Source: a virus. From it: DNA of 32,207 nucleotides. Below are positions 12,166 to 21,067 of this stretch, in pieces (within the stretch, counting starts at the first letter, position 1; every line of letters starts with the position of its first letter). Location: positions 1-32,207 of the IMG/VR virus record IMGVR_UViG_3300030382_000838. One strand, written 5' to 3'. The notes beneath the pieces are model-generated. The model ran no database searches. It was not told the origin of the DNA and saw nothing but the letters and a program-made list of their open reading frames with translations. A program made the translations under genes and the position numbers.

Positions 12166-13645
12166 CGAAGGCTAAAGTTCGTCCAACATCAACTAGGAAG
12201 TTACCGCCTCTAATTTCTAAGGCTTCCCCACCTGCACCCTGCCATGCACCTACATTTGTTCGCGGGTCGAACACTCCCTTCTTCCATAATGTTATAGGAT
12301 CAGTTTGTATCTTCGCACTCTCATTATCCTTAAAAGTCAGCGTGCCGTTTGCAATAGATTGGTCGTTAAATCCACCACTGCCCTTGTGGTGAAAAACACT
12401 ACCACCAACAATCCAACTTTGGGACAACCCCATAGAACCTGTTGATGTTTTAGTAGATGTAAGTCTTGTGTTATTTGAAAGTGTGTAAGTACTAATGCCA
12501 CTTTCAACTGTAACTTTTGAGTTCGCTGATTTTAATGGTGATTCATCAGCATCAATAATTATATTTCTGCTTCCGTTTTTGTCATTGGAAAAAACCATTT
12601 CTGCAAAAGCCACCGCACCTGACAAGGTAAGTGCTTCACCTGTCTTGGCTACCATCACGGTTGTTTTGTCTGCCTGCCCTGCAACAATTTCTGAACCAAT
12701 TTCCCGTGGTGTGTTTTCAACGAATACATCAACCTCAGTATCCGCGAAGGTAACTTTAAGGTCAAACCTTCCTGTCTTTTTGTTTATCACCACCTTGTTT
12801 TGTTCGGGGTGCCCTGTTGTTGCAATGGTTAGAAATCCGATGGGGTCACCATTTGTTGCTTCTATTGTACCTGTATAACCTTCACCAATAAAACATGAGT
12901 TACCAAATATTGCACCTGAAGTTACATCAACCGCGCCGTCATTAAAAACTGCATAGTCATAATAATCTGGTGCTGAGTCACCAACCCAATTGCTTGCTGT
13001 CTGTGCATTGCCGTCCCCTGCACTTCCATCCCAAACAATTCTTTCTGCAACTGTGGTTTCTACCTTTGGTCTATTTGTAGCAGTTAATGCTGATGGCGAA
13101 TGCACTTGTACATAGCCACTTGTCGCTGCACTATCCGATAATGGAATGCCCACCCAAAGCATTAGTGTTCCACTGTTTCTGTTTATTGCATCCTTGACTA
13201 ATTCCGTTATGTCAAGTTCAGTTGCATCAGTTACACGAAAACCAACATTAACAGAAGCCTGCAACTTACGCCTAGCGTTTATTGAATACTGAGTTATCGC
13301 ACTATTGTTTGCAGCACCAACATCATTGCCACCTGTCCACAGTGTTCCGGCTGCTGCCCTCTGCCAAGTGGCTTCATCGTTTGTAAAATCTTGGTCAAGT
13401 CGATATGCGTATATTTCCCGAACCGAACCACCACCCATTCCACCCCCTGCACCACTACCCGTAAACTTTAAAACTGATTTTACAACAGTGCTTGCATTCA
13501 AGTCTGATATGTCAAAGTTCAACACTACATTTGCTCTTTCGGTTTGCTGACCAATCTTCATTGTCAACTCGCCGTCATAGTTTGTTCCTTGATTATCGCC
13601 ATCCAACCAAGTGCCTGTTCCGTAATGTGTTTCTGTTGTAGACAT
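12158..13645 (-). CDS. Fibre-like adhesin with DNRLRE/CBM96-like domain
   Basis: In this 495-aa beta-rich protein, residues 1-205 follow the DNRLRE pattern: GTNYDGELTMKIGQ, ANVVLNFDISDLNASTVV, AYRLDQDFTNDEATWQRAA, then LDITELVKDAI and SGYVQVHSP. Such modules occur in secreted carbohydrate-binding proteins. A second region begins with IVWDGSAGDGNAQTASNW and continues as strand repeats with many Gly, Thr and Asn, suggesting a beta-helix. It resembles the N-terminus of the neighbouring fibre gene. It probably binds the host surface at the tail tip. No chaperone or peptidase domain is visible. Confidence 0.65.
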   Translation of the reverse strand: MSTTETHYGTGTWLDGDNQGTNYDGELTMKIGQQTERANVVLNFDISDLNASTVVKSVLKFTGSGAGGGMGGGSVREIYAYRLDQDFTNDEATWQRAAAGTLWTGGNDVGAANNSAITQYSINARRKLQASVNVGFRVTDATELDITELVKDAINRNSGTLMLWVGIPLSDSAATSGYVQVHSPSALTATNRPKVETTVAERIVWDGSAGDGNAQTASNWVGDSAPDYYDYAVFNDGAVDVTSGAIFGNSCFIGEGYTGTIEATNGDPIGFLTIATTGHPEQNKVVINKKTGRFDLKVTFADTEVDVFVENTPREIGSEIVAGQADKTTVMVAKTGEALTLSGAVAFAEMVFSNDKNGSRNIIIDADESPLKSANSKVTVESGISTYTLSNNTRLTSTKTSTGSMGLSQSWIVGGSVFHHKGSGGFNDQSIANGTLTFKDNESAKIQTDPITLWKKGVFDPRTNVGAWQGAGGEALEIRGGNFLVDVGRTLAFDA

Positions 13646-14553
13646 TATGTTACCGTCATGCTCCTGCCCAAATCACATTTAACGATTCCCCCGTTGACTA
13701 AAATTGGGTTGTCGTACGTGGTGTTGGCTAGCCCATTGCGCTCGTCAATCATTGAACCAGAATGGATGGTTGTGTTTGTAATGGTATGTGTTGGTGCATT
13801 GCAGCCACGCATATCAAAGAAGCCACCATACATTACTAAGTTTGACAAAACCGCATTGGCTGTTGGTTTGTACTTGCAGGTGCCTTCGTAAATTGTAATG
13901 GTACCTGTTGTTCCATCTACATTAACCATTTCAAGTGTGCCACCATACAAAACTGCTGTGTCAATTTGTTCTGCACAAATAATCCTTCCTGAATCCATAG
14001 TTATATCAGCAGCAGAAACAACGCTGTTTGGGAAAAGATGCAACCTAACACCACTTGCACCAATAACATTTATTGCACCAGTGACAGTTACCCCTGACTT
14101 CACTTCAACTGATCCCGAACCACCAGTAATAATTAGTGTTCCAATTTCACCGCCGTAAAACTGTAAAGCAGGTGCATCGGTTGAAGTTGCCTGCACGTTG
14201 ACGGTTGAAAAGTCACCATCCAAAATAACAGCACCAATCTTGTTTGCATAATCTAGTTTGGTTGCATTTATTGCTGCTATTCCAAGTTCTGGATCAGAAG
14301 TTGTACCCGATGTAGGATTAACTGCTTCAACAAATGAACCTGTCCACTTTGTGCCAAAGTTCAAACTGTCCAATGCATCCAAATCATCTACCGTATCTGC
14401 CTGCACATCTTGGCTGCCACGTGTAAAGTAAACATCATCATCAGCAGTAGGTTTTGAAGTTGCAACCGCACCATCTTCGTCCAACCAATTTTCGTCTACA
14501 CCCCAATTGCCAATGCTTCCCGCATACGTTCCTAGCCAAACTCTTATTGCCAT
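13645..14553 (-). CDS. Beta-helix tail or fibre protein
   Basis: The 302-aa product starts with a W-x-G...NW...D-D-V-x-F module (RVWLGTYAGSIGNWGVDENW, PTADDDVYF) and continues with short repeating strands (TLIITGGSGSVEVKSGVTVTG; TAVLYGGTLEMVNVDG; NLVMYGGFFDMRG), typical of a right-handed parallel beta-helix. Cys is sparse. The first module recurs in the middle of the adjacent 495-aa protein. It lies between the zinc-finger protein and that adhesin, so it is likely part of the tail tip or a side fibre. The start lies directly after the preceding stop. Confidence 0.6.
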   Translation of the reverse strand: MAIRVWLGTYAGSIGNWGVDENWLDEDGAVATSKPTADDDVYFTRGSQDVQADTVDDLDALDSLNFGTKWTGSFVEAVNPTSGTTSDPELGIAAINATKLDYANKIGAVILDGDFSTVNVQATSTDAPALQFYGGEIGTLIITGGSGSVEVKSGVTVTGAINVIGASGVRLHLFPNSVVSAADITMDSGRIICAEQIDTAVLYGGTLEMVNVDGTTGTITIYEGTCKYKPTANAVLSNLVMYGGFFDMRGCNAPTHTITNTTIHSGSMIDERNGLANTTYDNPILVNGGIVKCDLGRSMTVT

Positions 14554-15123
14554 TTAATTCACCGCTTTCCATTTGGGGTTTGGAGAGAGAGCACAAGCCT
14601 CACCCTTAATCTTGATCTTTGCGGCAACGAAACAACCGCAGCCACCTTTTTCTTCAACACATACTCCGAAGTCATAGATTGGACACTCAAGGCACAACGC
14701 TTTTCTCTTTGCCATTGTTTCTTCATCCGCAGCATCAATACCTAACTCTGATTTTAGAAGTTTTGCACTGCCCTTAATCAAACCCAACAAACCTTTCTTG
14801 GCACAAGACGAACAACCACCCTTCTTCTTTTCTTTCCCAACACGCTTTGCCATTTCTTCTTTTGCAAGTTTATCTGTTTCTTTTCTGCCTTGCATTTCCT
14901 TTTCAATATCCGCAGCCGTTGGTATTGCTTGGGTAAACCTATCTTCTTTGCTTTTGGTAAAACGAATAGATGCAACGTCACCTTGCCTATCGCGTAAAAC
15001 AGACAGACCATCTACAAAGTTTGTGGCAAGCCATTCCTCAAGTTTCACTCTTGCTTCGTCATCGTGTGCAACGAGTTCTTCTTGTGTATCAAAGTTTCTT
15101 GATTTGTTTAATTCATTGGTCAT
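14554..15123 (-). CDS. Tail-region protein with C-terminal zinc-finger-like module
   Basis: The 189-aa product has a charged helical N-terminal part, a Lys-rich stretch, a CSSC pair near 104 and a C-terminal module C-L-E-C-P...C-V-E-E-K-G-G-C-G-C...C-A-L-S-P-N-P-K-W. That layout (CxxCP, C, CxC, C-x-P, W) is a recurrent small metal-binding motif in phage tail-region proteins. The exact function is not known. It is joined by an ATGA overlap to the Cys-rich gene before it and lies directly against the fibre gene after it. Confidence 0.6.
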   Translation of the reverse strand: MTNELNKSRNFDTQEELVAHDDEARVKLEEWLATNFVDGLSVLRDRQGDVASIRFTKSKEDRFTQAIPTAADIEKEMQGRKETDKLAKEEMAKRVGKEKKKGGCSSCAKKGLLGLIKGSAKLLKSELGIDAADEETMAKRKALCLECPIYDFGVCVEEKGGCGCFVAAKIKIKGEACALSPNPKWKAVN

Positions 15124-16478
15124 GGTGGGTCAGCGTCCGTTGTAATTGGGAAACATTCCGAAACTTGCACAAAGTAACCATTTGATCTGAATATTTCATT
15201 TTGAATGCATCCAGTACAATGTCCACTTGCGGCTGTGCAAGCATCGGGGTTGTCATTCATGTCACAATAAGGCAGGCAAGTCCCGTTGACATAGTAAGGT
15301 ATTAGTATGTTTGCCTTAAAAGTTAAGTCAATCGACAAAGCACGGAATCCTGTTTTGCACATGGTAATATAGTATTGAAAATTATGCCTAGTTGTCAGCC
15401 AATAATTTGTAGTTGGACACCACGCTTCTGCACAATGTCCACCTTCTTCAATGCAGGACGGATAACCTGCAAAACATGCTTCACCCGAACTACCTTGCGC
15501 CCAACAAAGGCTCCATTCACCATCACCATCGGGATCACCTGTCACACATCCATCTTGGCAAAGAGAATACGGTACACCTTCACAATCATTTACAGTTTCA
15601 GAAGCACCAAGTGTGTGATGCATACAACCAAACTGTTGTGTGCATTCATCCGCATGTGGTGCTGCTGCTATTGTAAAAGTTATTGACTGTGCAAATGCAC
15701 CACTTGCACAATGTGATGATGGTTGTGGGTCAGTACCACCAAACGGACAAGAAGGGATTGCGTATGTAATTTCCCAACTGCTTAATATGTCAGCCATTAC
15801 TTCACATTCATCTAAGTCATTATCGTTTTCATTATTGCAACATGCTTGACAACCACGCCAAAACTTAATTTCACCCTTTGAAACTTCAGGCACTGTGCAA
15901 TCGTCAGGGTCGTGTCCTGCTGCTGCTGTCCAAATGTCACAACAATCAGGCACTGTTGTAACAATGGTATCTGCTTTCATACAACAACCTGTGCTTGGGT
16001 GTGTCCAAAAGATTTCTTCCACATCATCCATACAAGTACCACCACAACTACCACCTCTTGTAAACACATGGCGTGGTGGAACATATAGAACAAGGTTTTC
16101 ACAATCGGGGTCATCTTCACAATCGCATGCTTCAAACCTATACCACTCACAAGGTGGGTATGCAACATCACCTGTTGCACACGCAGCACAAGAAGCAAAA
16201 GTTCCACCACCTGCACCAATATAATTCATGAGGAATCCATCGGGTGCGGGTGACACTGGCGTTTCATTTCCTGTTAGTTTCCAACACCCACCCATAAATT
16301 GAAAGTACCTTGTAACTGTGCCCTCACTTGTAACTTCATCAGCATAGCACTTGTTGAAGTATGGTTTACAATCTGCTGACCACCCATCAGAACACCCACG
16401 TGAACAAGCAGTTGGCACTACATAACTTTCAGTGAACCCCAAGCATTCGCAACAAGTACATGACCATCGATGTGACAT
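15120..16478 (-). CDS. Very cysteine-rich tail-region protein
   Basis: This 452-aa protein contains about 45 Cys (10%), many in pairs or short clusters: SCTCCEC at the N-terminus, FASCAACATG, EACDCEDDPDC, CQACCNNE, PSCIEEGGHCAEAWC and CTAASGHCTGC. No signal peptide is present and no family is recognised. The clusters alternate with beta-like segments rich in aromatics (WEITYAIPSC, NFQYYITMC). Its place between the distal tail and fibre genes suggests a virion protein, with Cys bridged by disulfides outside the cell or bound to metal. The composition is unlike the neighbouring structural genes. Confidence 0.6.
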   Translation of the reverse strand: MSHRWSCTCCECLGFTESYVVPTACSRGCSDGWSADCKPYFNKCYADEVTSEGTVTRYFQFMGGCWKLTGNETPVSPAPDGFLMNYIGAGGGTFASCAACATGDVAYPPCEWYRFEACDCEDDPDCENLVLYVPPRHVFTRGGSCGGTCMDDVEEIFWTHPSTGCCMKADTIVTTVPDCCDIWTAAAGHDPDDCTVPEVSKGEIKFWRGCQACCNNENDNDLDECEVMADILSSWEITYAIPSCPFGGTDPQPSSHCASGAFAQSITFTIAAAPHADECTQQFGCMHHTLGASETVNDCEGVPYSLCQDGCVTGDPDGDGEWSLCWAQGSSGEACFAGYPSCIEEGGHCAEAWCPTTNYWLTTRHNFQYYITMCKTGFRALSIDLTFKANILIPYYVNGTCLPYCDMNDNPDACTAASGHCTGCIQNEIFRSNGYFVQVSECFPITTDADPP

Positions 16479-16987
16479 TAGCAGGCTGTCCCATCGTTGC
16501 TGTTTGCTAAACTGAAAACATATCTTGGAACACCACCATTGTCCACAATCCTGTGCATTACCACCACGACTTCTAAATAAACAGTATCAATACAATCACC
16601 TATTGCTCGCATTCCAAAACCATCAGGATAAGTTGCACCATTCAAATCAATCGCAGGTGCAACATTGTCAATAGTGTTTGGTATTTCACAAAGATTGATT
16701 GCTTCATCACCTGACCTGCCACCCAACTTTTCTTCTACGGTGTTTTCGTCTACCATATTTATTTCTTCCCATTCATAGTAATACCGATTGTCTGTACTAC
16801 CTATTGCGTTTGCCTTAGTAAGTTGTGCAAGGAATATGGTTGCGTTTGAGTTTTGCTTAAATGTTTTGCGTGTTTCGTTTTTATTATCTTTCTCATAGGC
16901 ACGCAACATTACCATCAATCTTTCCCACAGTTGTGGCGTAAGGTTTCCAAGTCCTTGTGATATTGTTGGGTATTGTCCTGCGGTCAT
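16478..16987 (-). CDS. Hypothetical tail-region protein
   Basis: The 169-aa product is not recognised. It has a helical N-terminus (LTPQLWERLMVMLRAYEKDN) followed by beta-like segments (TIFLAQLTKANA, YYYEWEEINM, TVYLEVVVVMHRIV) and two Cys. It overlaps the previous gene by ATGA and shares a TAATG junction with the Cys-rich gene. A small baseplate or tail-tip component is likely from position only. Confidence 0.58.
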   Translation of the reverse strand: MTAGQYPTISQGLGNLTPQLWERLMVMLRAYEKDNKNETRKTFKQNSNATIFLAQLTKANAIGSTDNRYYYEWEEINMVDENTVEEKLGGRSGDEAINLCEIPNTIDNVAPAIDLNGATYPDGFGMRAIGDCIDTVYLEVVVVMHRIVDNGGVPRYVFSLANSNDGTAC

Positions 16988-17904
16988 GGCGAAAATGCAA
17001 AAGAAGTTGTTTCAGGGAATGGTTGTTTGAAGAAAATATCTAGGGTTGTGCCGTCTGCGTTAAATGATACGTTCCCCGCAGCATCACGATTGCAGACTTG
17101 TCGCATGTGGCTTTGCGCATCCCAAATGAAGTTGTATGTTGAATCCCAACTGTTTTCAGATTGTCGTGAAACGGACATACCTTTGAACAAAACAGAACCT
17201 GCGTTGAACCCATACCAAGTTCCTGCATTCCTTTTACCTGCTTTCAGTTGGACATTGTTAAGGTAGTAGTGTGTTCCAAATGTTGTAACAGATAAACTGA
17301 TGTCTGTGGTTGGAACAGGCACGGTTACAGATTCACCGCCTACTTGCACAACAGTTCCATCGGCTATTGCTGCACCTGTTTCTGTTCCGTTTGTTGGTAT
17401 TGTTGCACCCGCAACATAACCATCAACAAGTGCAAGTCCTGTTGTAATGCTGACACCAGTGAATAATCTTTCGGGCACTTCTTCGGCGGGTTCATCCTCA
17501 CCAGTGCCTTCATCCCCAATTTCATCTTCGCCATCACCTGTATCATCACCGCCACCAATAGGGGGGTCAAAGTCACCTGCATCAACAGGGTCAATGTCTG
17601 TGTTGTCACCATCAAAGGGGTCATCTTCGCCACCTGCATCGGTTGGGCTAAGTGGTTGTGCATACGACCAAGTTAATTCCCACGTGTCTGATCTTGCACT
17701 ACTGGCTTTGATGCTAAAACTGTTTGCAAAGATTCCATCAATGTCAGGATGTTGGTCACTAAAACTAACACCACCTGAATAATTAACAGCATCTTCAAGT
17801 GATAGGTTTCCACTGTTTTCATACACAAGGAATGTTCTGCTTGCCGTGTATGAACCTTGACTTCTTGAAACTTCCCTGCTTCCAAATAGTTCGACGTAGT
17901 TCAT
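16984..17904 (-). CDS. Distal tail-like protein with acidic linker
   Basis: The 306-aa protein comes directly after the tape measure, where distal tail proteins normally lie. The N-terminal part (1-90) is beta-rich (SYTASRTFLVYENSG, NSFSIKASS, TWELTWSYAQPL). A striking acidic linker follows (about 90-145, nearly all D, E, G, P), and then a second beta domain with SWDSTYNFIWDAQSHMRQVCN near the C-terminus, common in distal tail or upper baseplate proteins. The acidic linker may bind calcium. It is joined by ATGA overlaps to both neighbours. Confidence 0.55.
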   Translation of the reverse strand: MNYVELFGSREVSRSQGSYTASRTFLVYENSGNLSLEDAVNYSGGVSFSDQHPDIDGIFANSFSIKASSARSDTWELTWSYAQPLSPTDAGGEDDPFDGDNTDIDPVDAGDFDPPIGGGDDTGDGEDEIGDEGTGEDEPAEEVPERLFTGVSITTGLALVDGYVAGATIPTNGTETGAAIADGTVVQVGGESVTVPVPTTDISLSVTTFGTHYYLNNVQLKAGKRNAGTWYGFNAGSVLFKGMSVSRQSENSWDSTYNFIWDAQSHMRQVCNRDAAGNVSFNADGTTLDIFFKQPFPETTSFAFSP

Positions 17905-20357
17905 GTCAACGACCCGCCACTATTCATTGCAAGAAGATTTTGGTTAATGTTTTGCAATTGAGTTAGTTGGTTATTGCTAAGTTCATTGGAAGTGCCCAAC
18001 AGTTGTTCTGTTGCATCCATCTGACTGGAATTTGCAATGTTGTTAATTGAAGTATCAATTGTGTCCAACATGTTTTCTACACCATTCACATCTGTTGACA
18101 GTGTTGATGCTACTGCTGCGGTTTCTTGTTGCACACTTTCAACCGCTTCCAAGTTTTGTTCTGTGTTTGATTTAACAGCATCCATAACTGATTGAATTTT
18201 TGTTTGTATATCAACAGACTTTTCAGCAATCTGTTCTGCTTTGTTTACCTGTCCTGCAACCTTGATTGAACCCATTGCGGTTGATAGCCCTTCAACAAAT
18301 CCCTTGCTTTCAATGTGTATTTCTATTTCCTCTTTCTTTTTGGTTGTAACTTCCAAACCTTTTTTGTCTAATTTATTAACCGCACCTTCAAACTGTTCAA
18401 GTGTTAGCAGGTTTGCATCCATCAACTTTCTTAGTTTATCTTCTTCAGCATCGTAAACTTCTTGTGGTGTACGCAATGATTCAATGATTTTATCCGCAGC
18501 AGATTGCATGGCATCCGCTTTTGATTTAGCAAGTGCAATTGCATCTTCTGCTGCCTGCTTGCTTGCATCCATCGCTACCTGTTCTGCTTTCAATGCTTCA
18601 AGTTGTTTTTCAAGTGCCAATGTTTGTTCAACGGTTGCAGATGTTAAACCCGCTTCTGCCGTTTTTGCATTAAGTATTTCCGCAGCACTCATGCCAAAGT
18701 ATGTGATTTGTTCCTGCAACTTGTCATTTAGTTTTGTTCCTTCCTCAATCAATCCCATCTGTACTTCAGTCAATTCTTCAACTGCTGCAACAACTGCGGG
18801 TGTTCCTTCTTCAAGTCCTTCTGCCAACTTTTCTGCTACTTGTTTGCCTGCATCTTTACTGTGGTCTTTAATGCCATCCATCGAATCATTGAATGCACCA
18901 GACGCTTTTTCACCCGCAACTTCTGCACCACCTACAAAACCCATCACAAAATTGTCGCCTGCTGCTTTTGCTGCATCAACTGCACTGGTTGCCAAATCTT
19001 CAACCAACGCATCACTGGTGTTCACGATGGCATCGTATGTGTCTGTTGATATAACACCAATCGCATCCAAGCCCCATGCAACCGCTTTCACAACGTTTGT
19101 TACATTAAAAACAACCAATGAAACCAATCCTAGAACAAGTGCCTTGATTGTATTAACAACAAACGCGACCCTGTTGTAAAACTTAGCAACCTGAACAACA
19201 ACCCAAATGATGATTTTACCCAATACTTTGAAAACTGTCATCAAAGTTTCTGTGCTGATAATTGAACCTTCAACCGAACCAAACACCTGTGAGAATGCTG
19301 CTTGCAATCCACCAATAAACTTTGTTGCAACCTGTACTATTGCACGGAATGTTGGTGCAAGTTTCTCACCAAGTTCTGTTTGCAAACCACTCAATGCAGA
19401 TTGGAAAAGCGTTGCATCACCCGCCAATGTGTCCAACCTAGTATCTGCCATGTTTTGCACGACATCTTGTGCATCTACCATTGAGTTTTTCAACGCTTCT
19501 GTTTCCTCAGTAACAAGTGACAATACACCTGCTGCGGTTACAGCCCTTGCACCAAACTTGTCAAAGTTTTCTGTAACACTGTGACCTGCTTCCAGATAAT
19601 CGTAAAACGCTTCTGTTCCACTTTCTTCTATTTCTTTACCAAGTGACAACATCATCTTCCGCAATGCTGTACCACCCGCACTGCCTTTGATACCTGCGTC
19701 AGCAAGTTTACCCATCAACGCAGTTGTTTCTTCCATTGAGAAACCAAGTTGTTTTGCAACGGGTGCAACATAGGCAATGCCCTGACCCAAATCATCAATG
19801 GTGGTGTTTGTCTTACTTGCTGCAAGTGCAAGAACATCTGCTGCGTGTCCTGCTTCTGAAGCATCCAAACCAAAACCACGAACAGCAACAGCAACGATGT
19901 CTGCTGATTGTGCCAAGTCCATACCGAAAGCAGCAGCAAGGTTCAGCGTTGGGGTAATGGCGTTTTGGATTTCATCTTTCAATGGGTTAAAACCTGCACG
20001 GGCTAGGTTCGCCATTCCCTCAGTTGCTTCTGCTGCGGTGAACGCAGTGGTTGACCCAAGTTGCTTGGCTTGGTCTGTTAAGTTTTGAAGCGTTATCTTA
20101 TCTGTACCAATCAGAATGGACTTCACTTCTGCCATGCCTGCTTCAAATGCCATAAACTCTTTTAGTGAAGCACTGATTGCTTTGGTTGCAAGCACTACAC
20201 CTGCTGTCAATGCAGCGAACGCAGCAACAGCAATGCCCGCAGGGCTTGCAGCAAACTTACCAAACTTGCCCAACATGCCCCTTGCTTTGCCAAGACCTTT
20301 GGAAAGACCACTGGTATTACTCTTAACGTTAATCCAAAGTGAACCGATTGTTGCCAT
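17901..20357 (-). CDS. Tail tape measure protein (TP901-like)
   Basis: The 818-aa protein starts with a basic Gly-rich helix (SGLSKGLGKARGMLGKFGKF) and a hydrophobic segment (AVAAFAALTAGVVLATKAI). It then carries the TP901-type tape-measure domain (FEAGMAEVKSI, AFTAAEATEGMANLARAGF, LAQSADIVAVAVRGFGLDA, TALMGKLADAGIKGSAGGTALR). A later hydrophobic block (about 370-420) and long coiled-coil stretches follow. It sets tail length and helps DNA entry; at roughly 0.15 nm per residue it predicts a tail near 120 nm. GAGGTG precedes the ATG, which shares its first base with the preceding stop. Confidence 0.9.
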   Translation of the reverse strand: MATIGSLWINVKSNTSGLSKGLGKARGMLGKFGKFAASPAGIAVAAFAALTAGVVLATKAISASLKEFMAFEAGMAEVKSILIGTDKITLQNLTDQAKQLGSTTAFTAAEATEGMANLARAGFNPLKDEIQNAITPTLNLAAAFGMDLAQSADIVAVAVRGFGLDASEAGHAADVLALAASKTNTTIDDLGQGIAYVAPVAKQLGFSMEETTALMGKLADAGIKGSAGGTALRKMMLSLGKEIEESGTEAFYDYLEAGHSVTENFDKFGARAVTAAGVLSLVTEETEALKNSMVDAQDVVQNMADTRLDTLAGDATLFQSALSGLQTELGEKLAPTFRAIVQVATKFIGGLQAAFSQVFGSVEGSIISTETLMTVFKVLGKIIIWVVVQVAKFYNRVAFVVNTIKALVLGLVSLVVFNVTNVVKAVAWGLDAIGVISTDTYDAIVNTSDALVEDLATSAVDAAKAAGDNFVMGFVGGAEVAGEKASGAFNDSMDGIKDHSKDAGKQVAEKLAEGLEEGTPAVVAAVEELTEVQMGLIEEGTKLNDKLQEQITYFGMSAAEILNAKTAEAGLTSATVEQTLALEKQLEALKAEQVAMDASKQAAEDAIALAKSKADAMQSAADKIIESLRTPQEVYDAEEDKLRKLMDANLLTLEQFEGAVNKLDKKGLEVTTKKKEEIEIHIESKGFVEGLSTAMGSIKVAGQVNKAEQIAEKSVDIQTKIQSVMDAVKSNTEQNLEAVESVQQETAAVASTLSTDVNGVENMLDTIDTSINNIANSSQMDATEQLLGTSNELSNNQLTQLQNINQNLLAMNSGGSLT

Positions 20358-20656
20358 TAGTGATCCACCTCTTTTGGTTCTTGCCCTGTCATTGCTTGGA
20401 GTATGTTTTGCATTTCATCTTCTTCCATTGCTTTATTCTGTGCGTGTTCGCCTACTAACATGAAATCCTTTGGTGTGAAAGTTTTGCTGTTCCTTGTCCG
20501 GTTACAATTTGCCAGTGTGGATGCAACTATTGCAGCAGGCAAATCCGCAGACCTAAAATAACCAAACGGTTCTAGTGAATAGTATGCAGCCCATTCACTG
20601 ATTTCTTTGCTGTCCATTGTTGCCAACATTTGTCGCACGCTCATTTTAAGTTCCAT
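20357..20656 (-). CDS. Tail assembly chaperone, frameshift extension (GT-like)
   Basis: The 99-aa frame has SVRQMLATMDSKEISEWAAYYSLEPFG, then RSADLPAAIVASTLANC and DFMLVGE, the pattern of phage tail-assembly chaperone T-like proteins just upstream of the tape measure. Its first ATG (20656) has no ribosome site. The frame is open back to the slippery site in the preceding gene, so it is probably made as a fusion with the first chaperone (about 230 aa) by -1 frameshifting, as in lambda G/GT. Confidence 0.75.
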   Translation of the reverse strand: MELKMSVRQMLATMDSKEISEWAAYYSLEPFGYFRSADLPAAIVASTLANCNRTRNSKTFTPKDFMLVGEHAQNKAMEEDEMQNILQAMTGQEPKEVDH

Positions 20657-20676
20657 TGCCAGAGTAAAATAGAAAC

Positions 20677-20704
20677 GCCGTTCTGGTCGGCTCTCTAATT
20701 TTTT
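20677..20704 (-). promoter_or_regulatory. -1 programmed frameshift signal for the tail chaperones
   Basis: On the minus strand the heptamer A-AAA-AAT (20698-20704) is in the zero frame and is followed at once by the TAG stop. After a 6-nt spacer (TAGAGA), GCCG and CGGC form a 4-bp stem with a 7-nt loop (20677-20691). Slippage by -1 leads into TTA GAG AGC CGA CCA GAA and joins the second chaperone frame with no stop (14 extra codons before its ATG). Confidence 0.8.
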
Positions 20705-21048
20705 GCTAATTCTTCGACATCATCATTTCCAAGCCCATTCAGTTTCTGTGATACGCTGAAAATTAAATCAAGACACATTGCAGACTTCTTGCCAAGTGCC
20801 TGAATGTCACGTGCATCAAATAACCGTTCACCCTTGTCGTTGCACATGGTAAGCACACACAAGCGTGCACGGATGTTTTCCATGTTCACGCTGCGGTTCT
20901 TGCCTTTGCTTTTAACACAAGAAGCCTCAAATTCGTCACGTTCTGTGCCAGTTAAAGTCCGAACCCAAACGCTTCCCCCCCAAGGTTCAACAACTACTTC
21001 TTCACGTGGTAGGTCATCGCTATTGAGAATCGCCTTTTTGTCTAACAC
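20695..21048 (-). CDS. Tail assembly chaperone (G-like)
   Basis: The 117-aa protein lies between the tail tube and tape measure, the normal place for the first tail chaperone. It has VVVEPWGGSVWVRTLTGTERDEFEASC, then ARLCVLTMCNDKGERLFDARDIQALGKKSA and a helical C-terminus, as in TAC-type chaperones. It starts at GTG with AGGAG 7 nt upstream. Its last codons form a slippery heptamer leading into the second chaperone frame. The chaperone pair coats the tape measure during tail tube assembly. Confidence 0.8.
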   Translation of the reverse strand: MLDKKAILNSDDLPREEVVVEPWGGSVWVRTLTGTERDEFEASCVKSKGKNRSVNMENIRARLCVLTMCNDKGERLFDARDIQALGKKSAMCLDLIFSVSQKLNGLGNDDVEELAKN

Positions 21049-21067
21049 AGTTGTGCTCCTTGTTTAA

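Noticed and set aside
18484-19179. Long plus-strand open frame (231 codons) opposite the tape measure gene
   Set aside because: It mirrors the well-supported tape measure, is rich in Ser/Ala/Cys as expected of an antisense shadow, and all other genes are on the minus strand.
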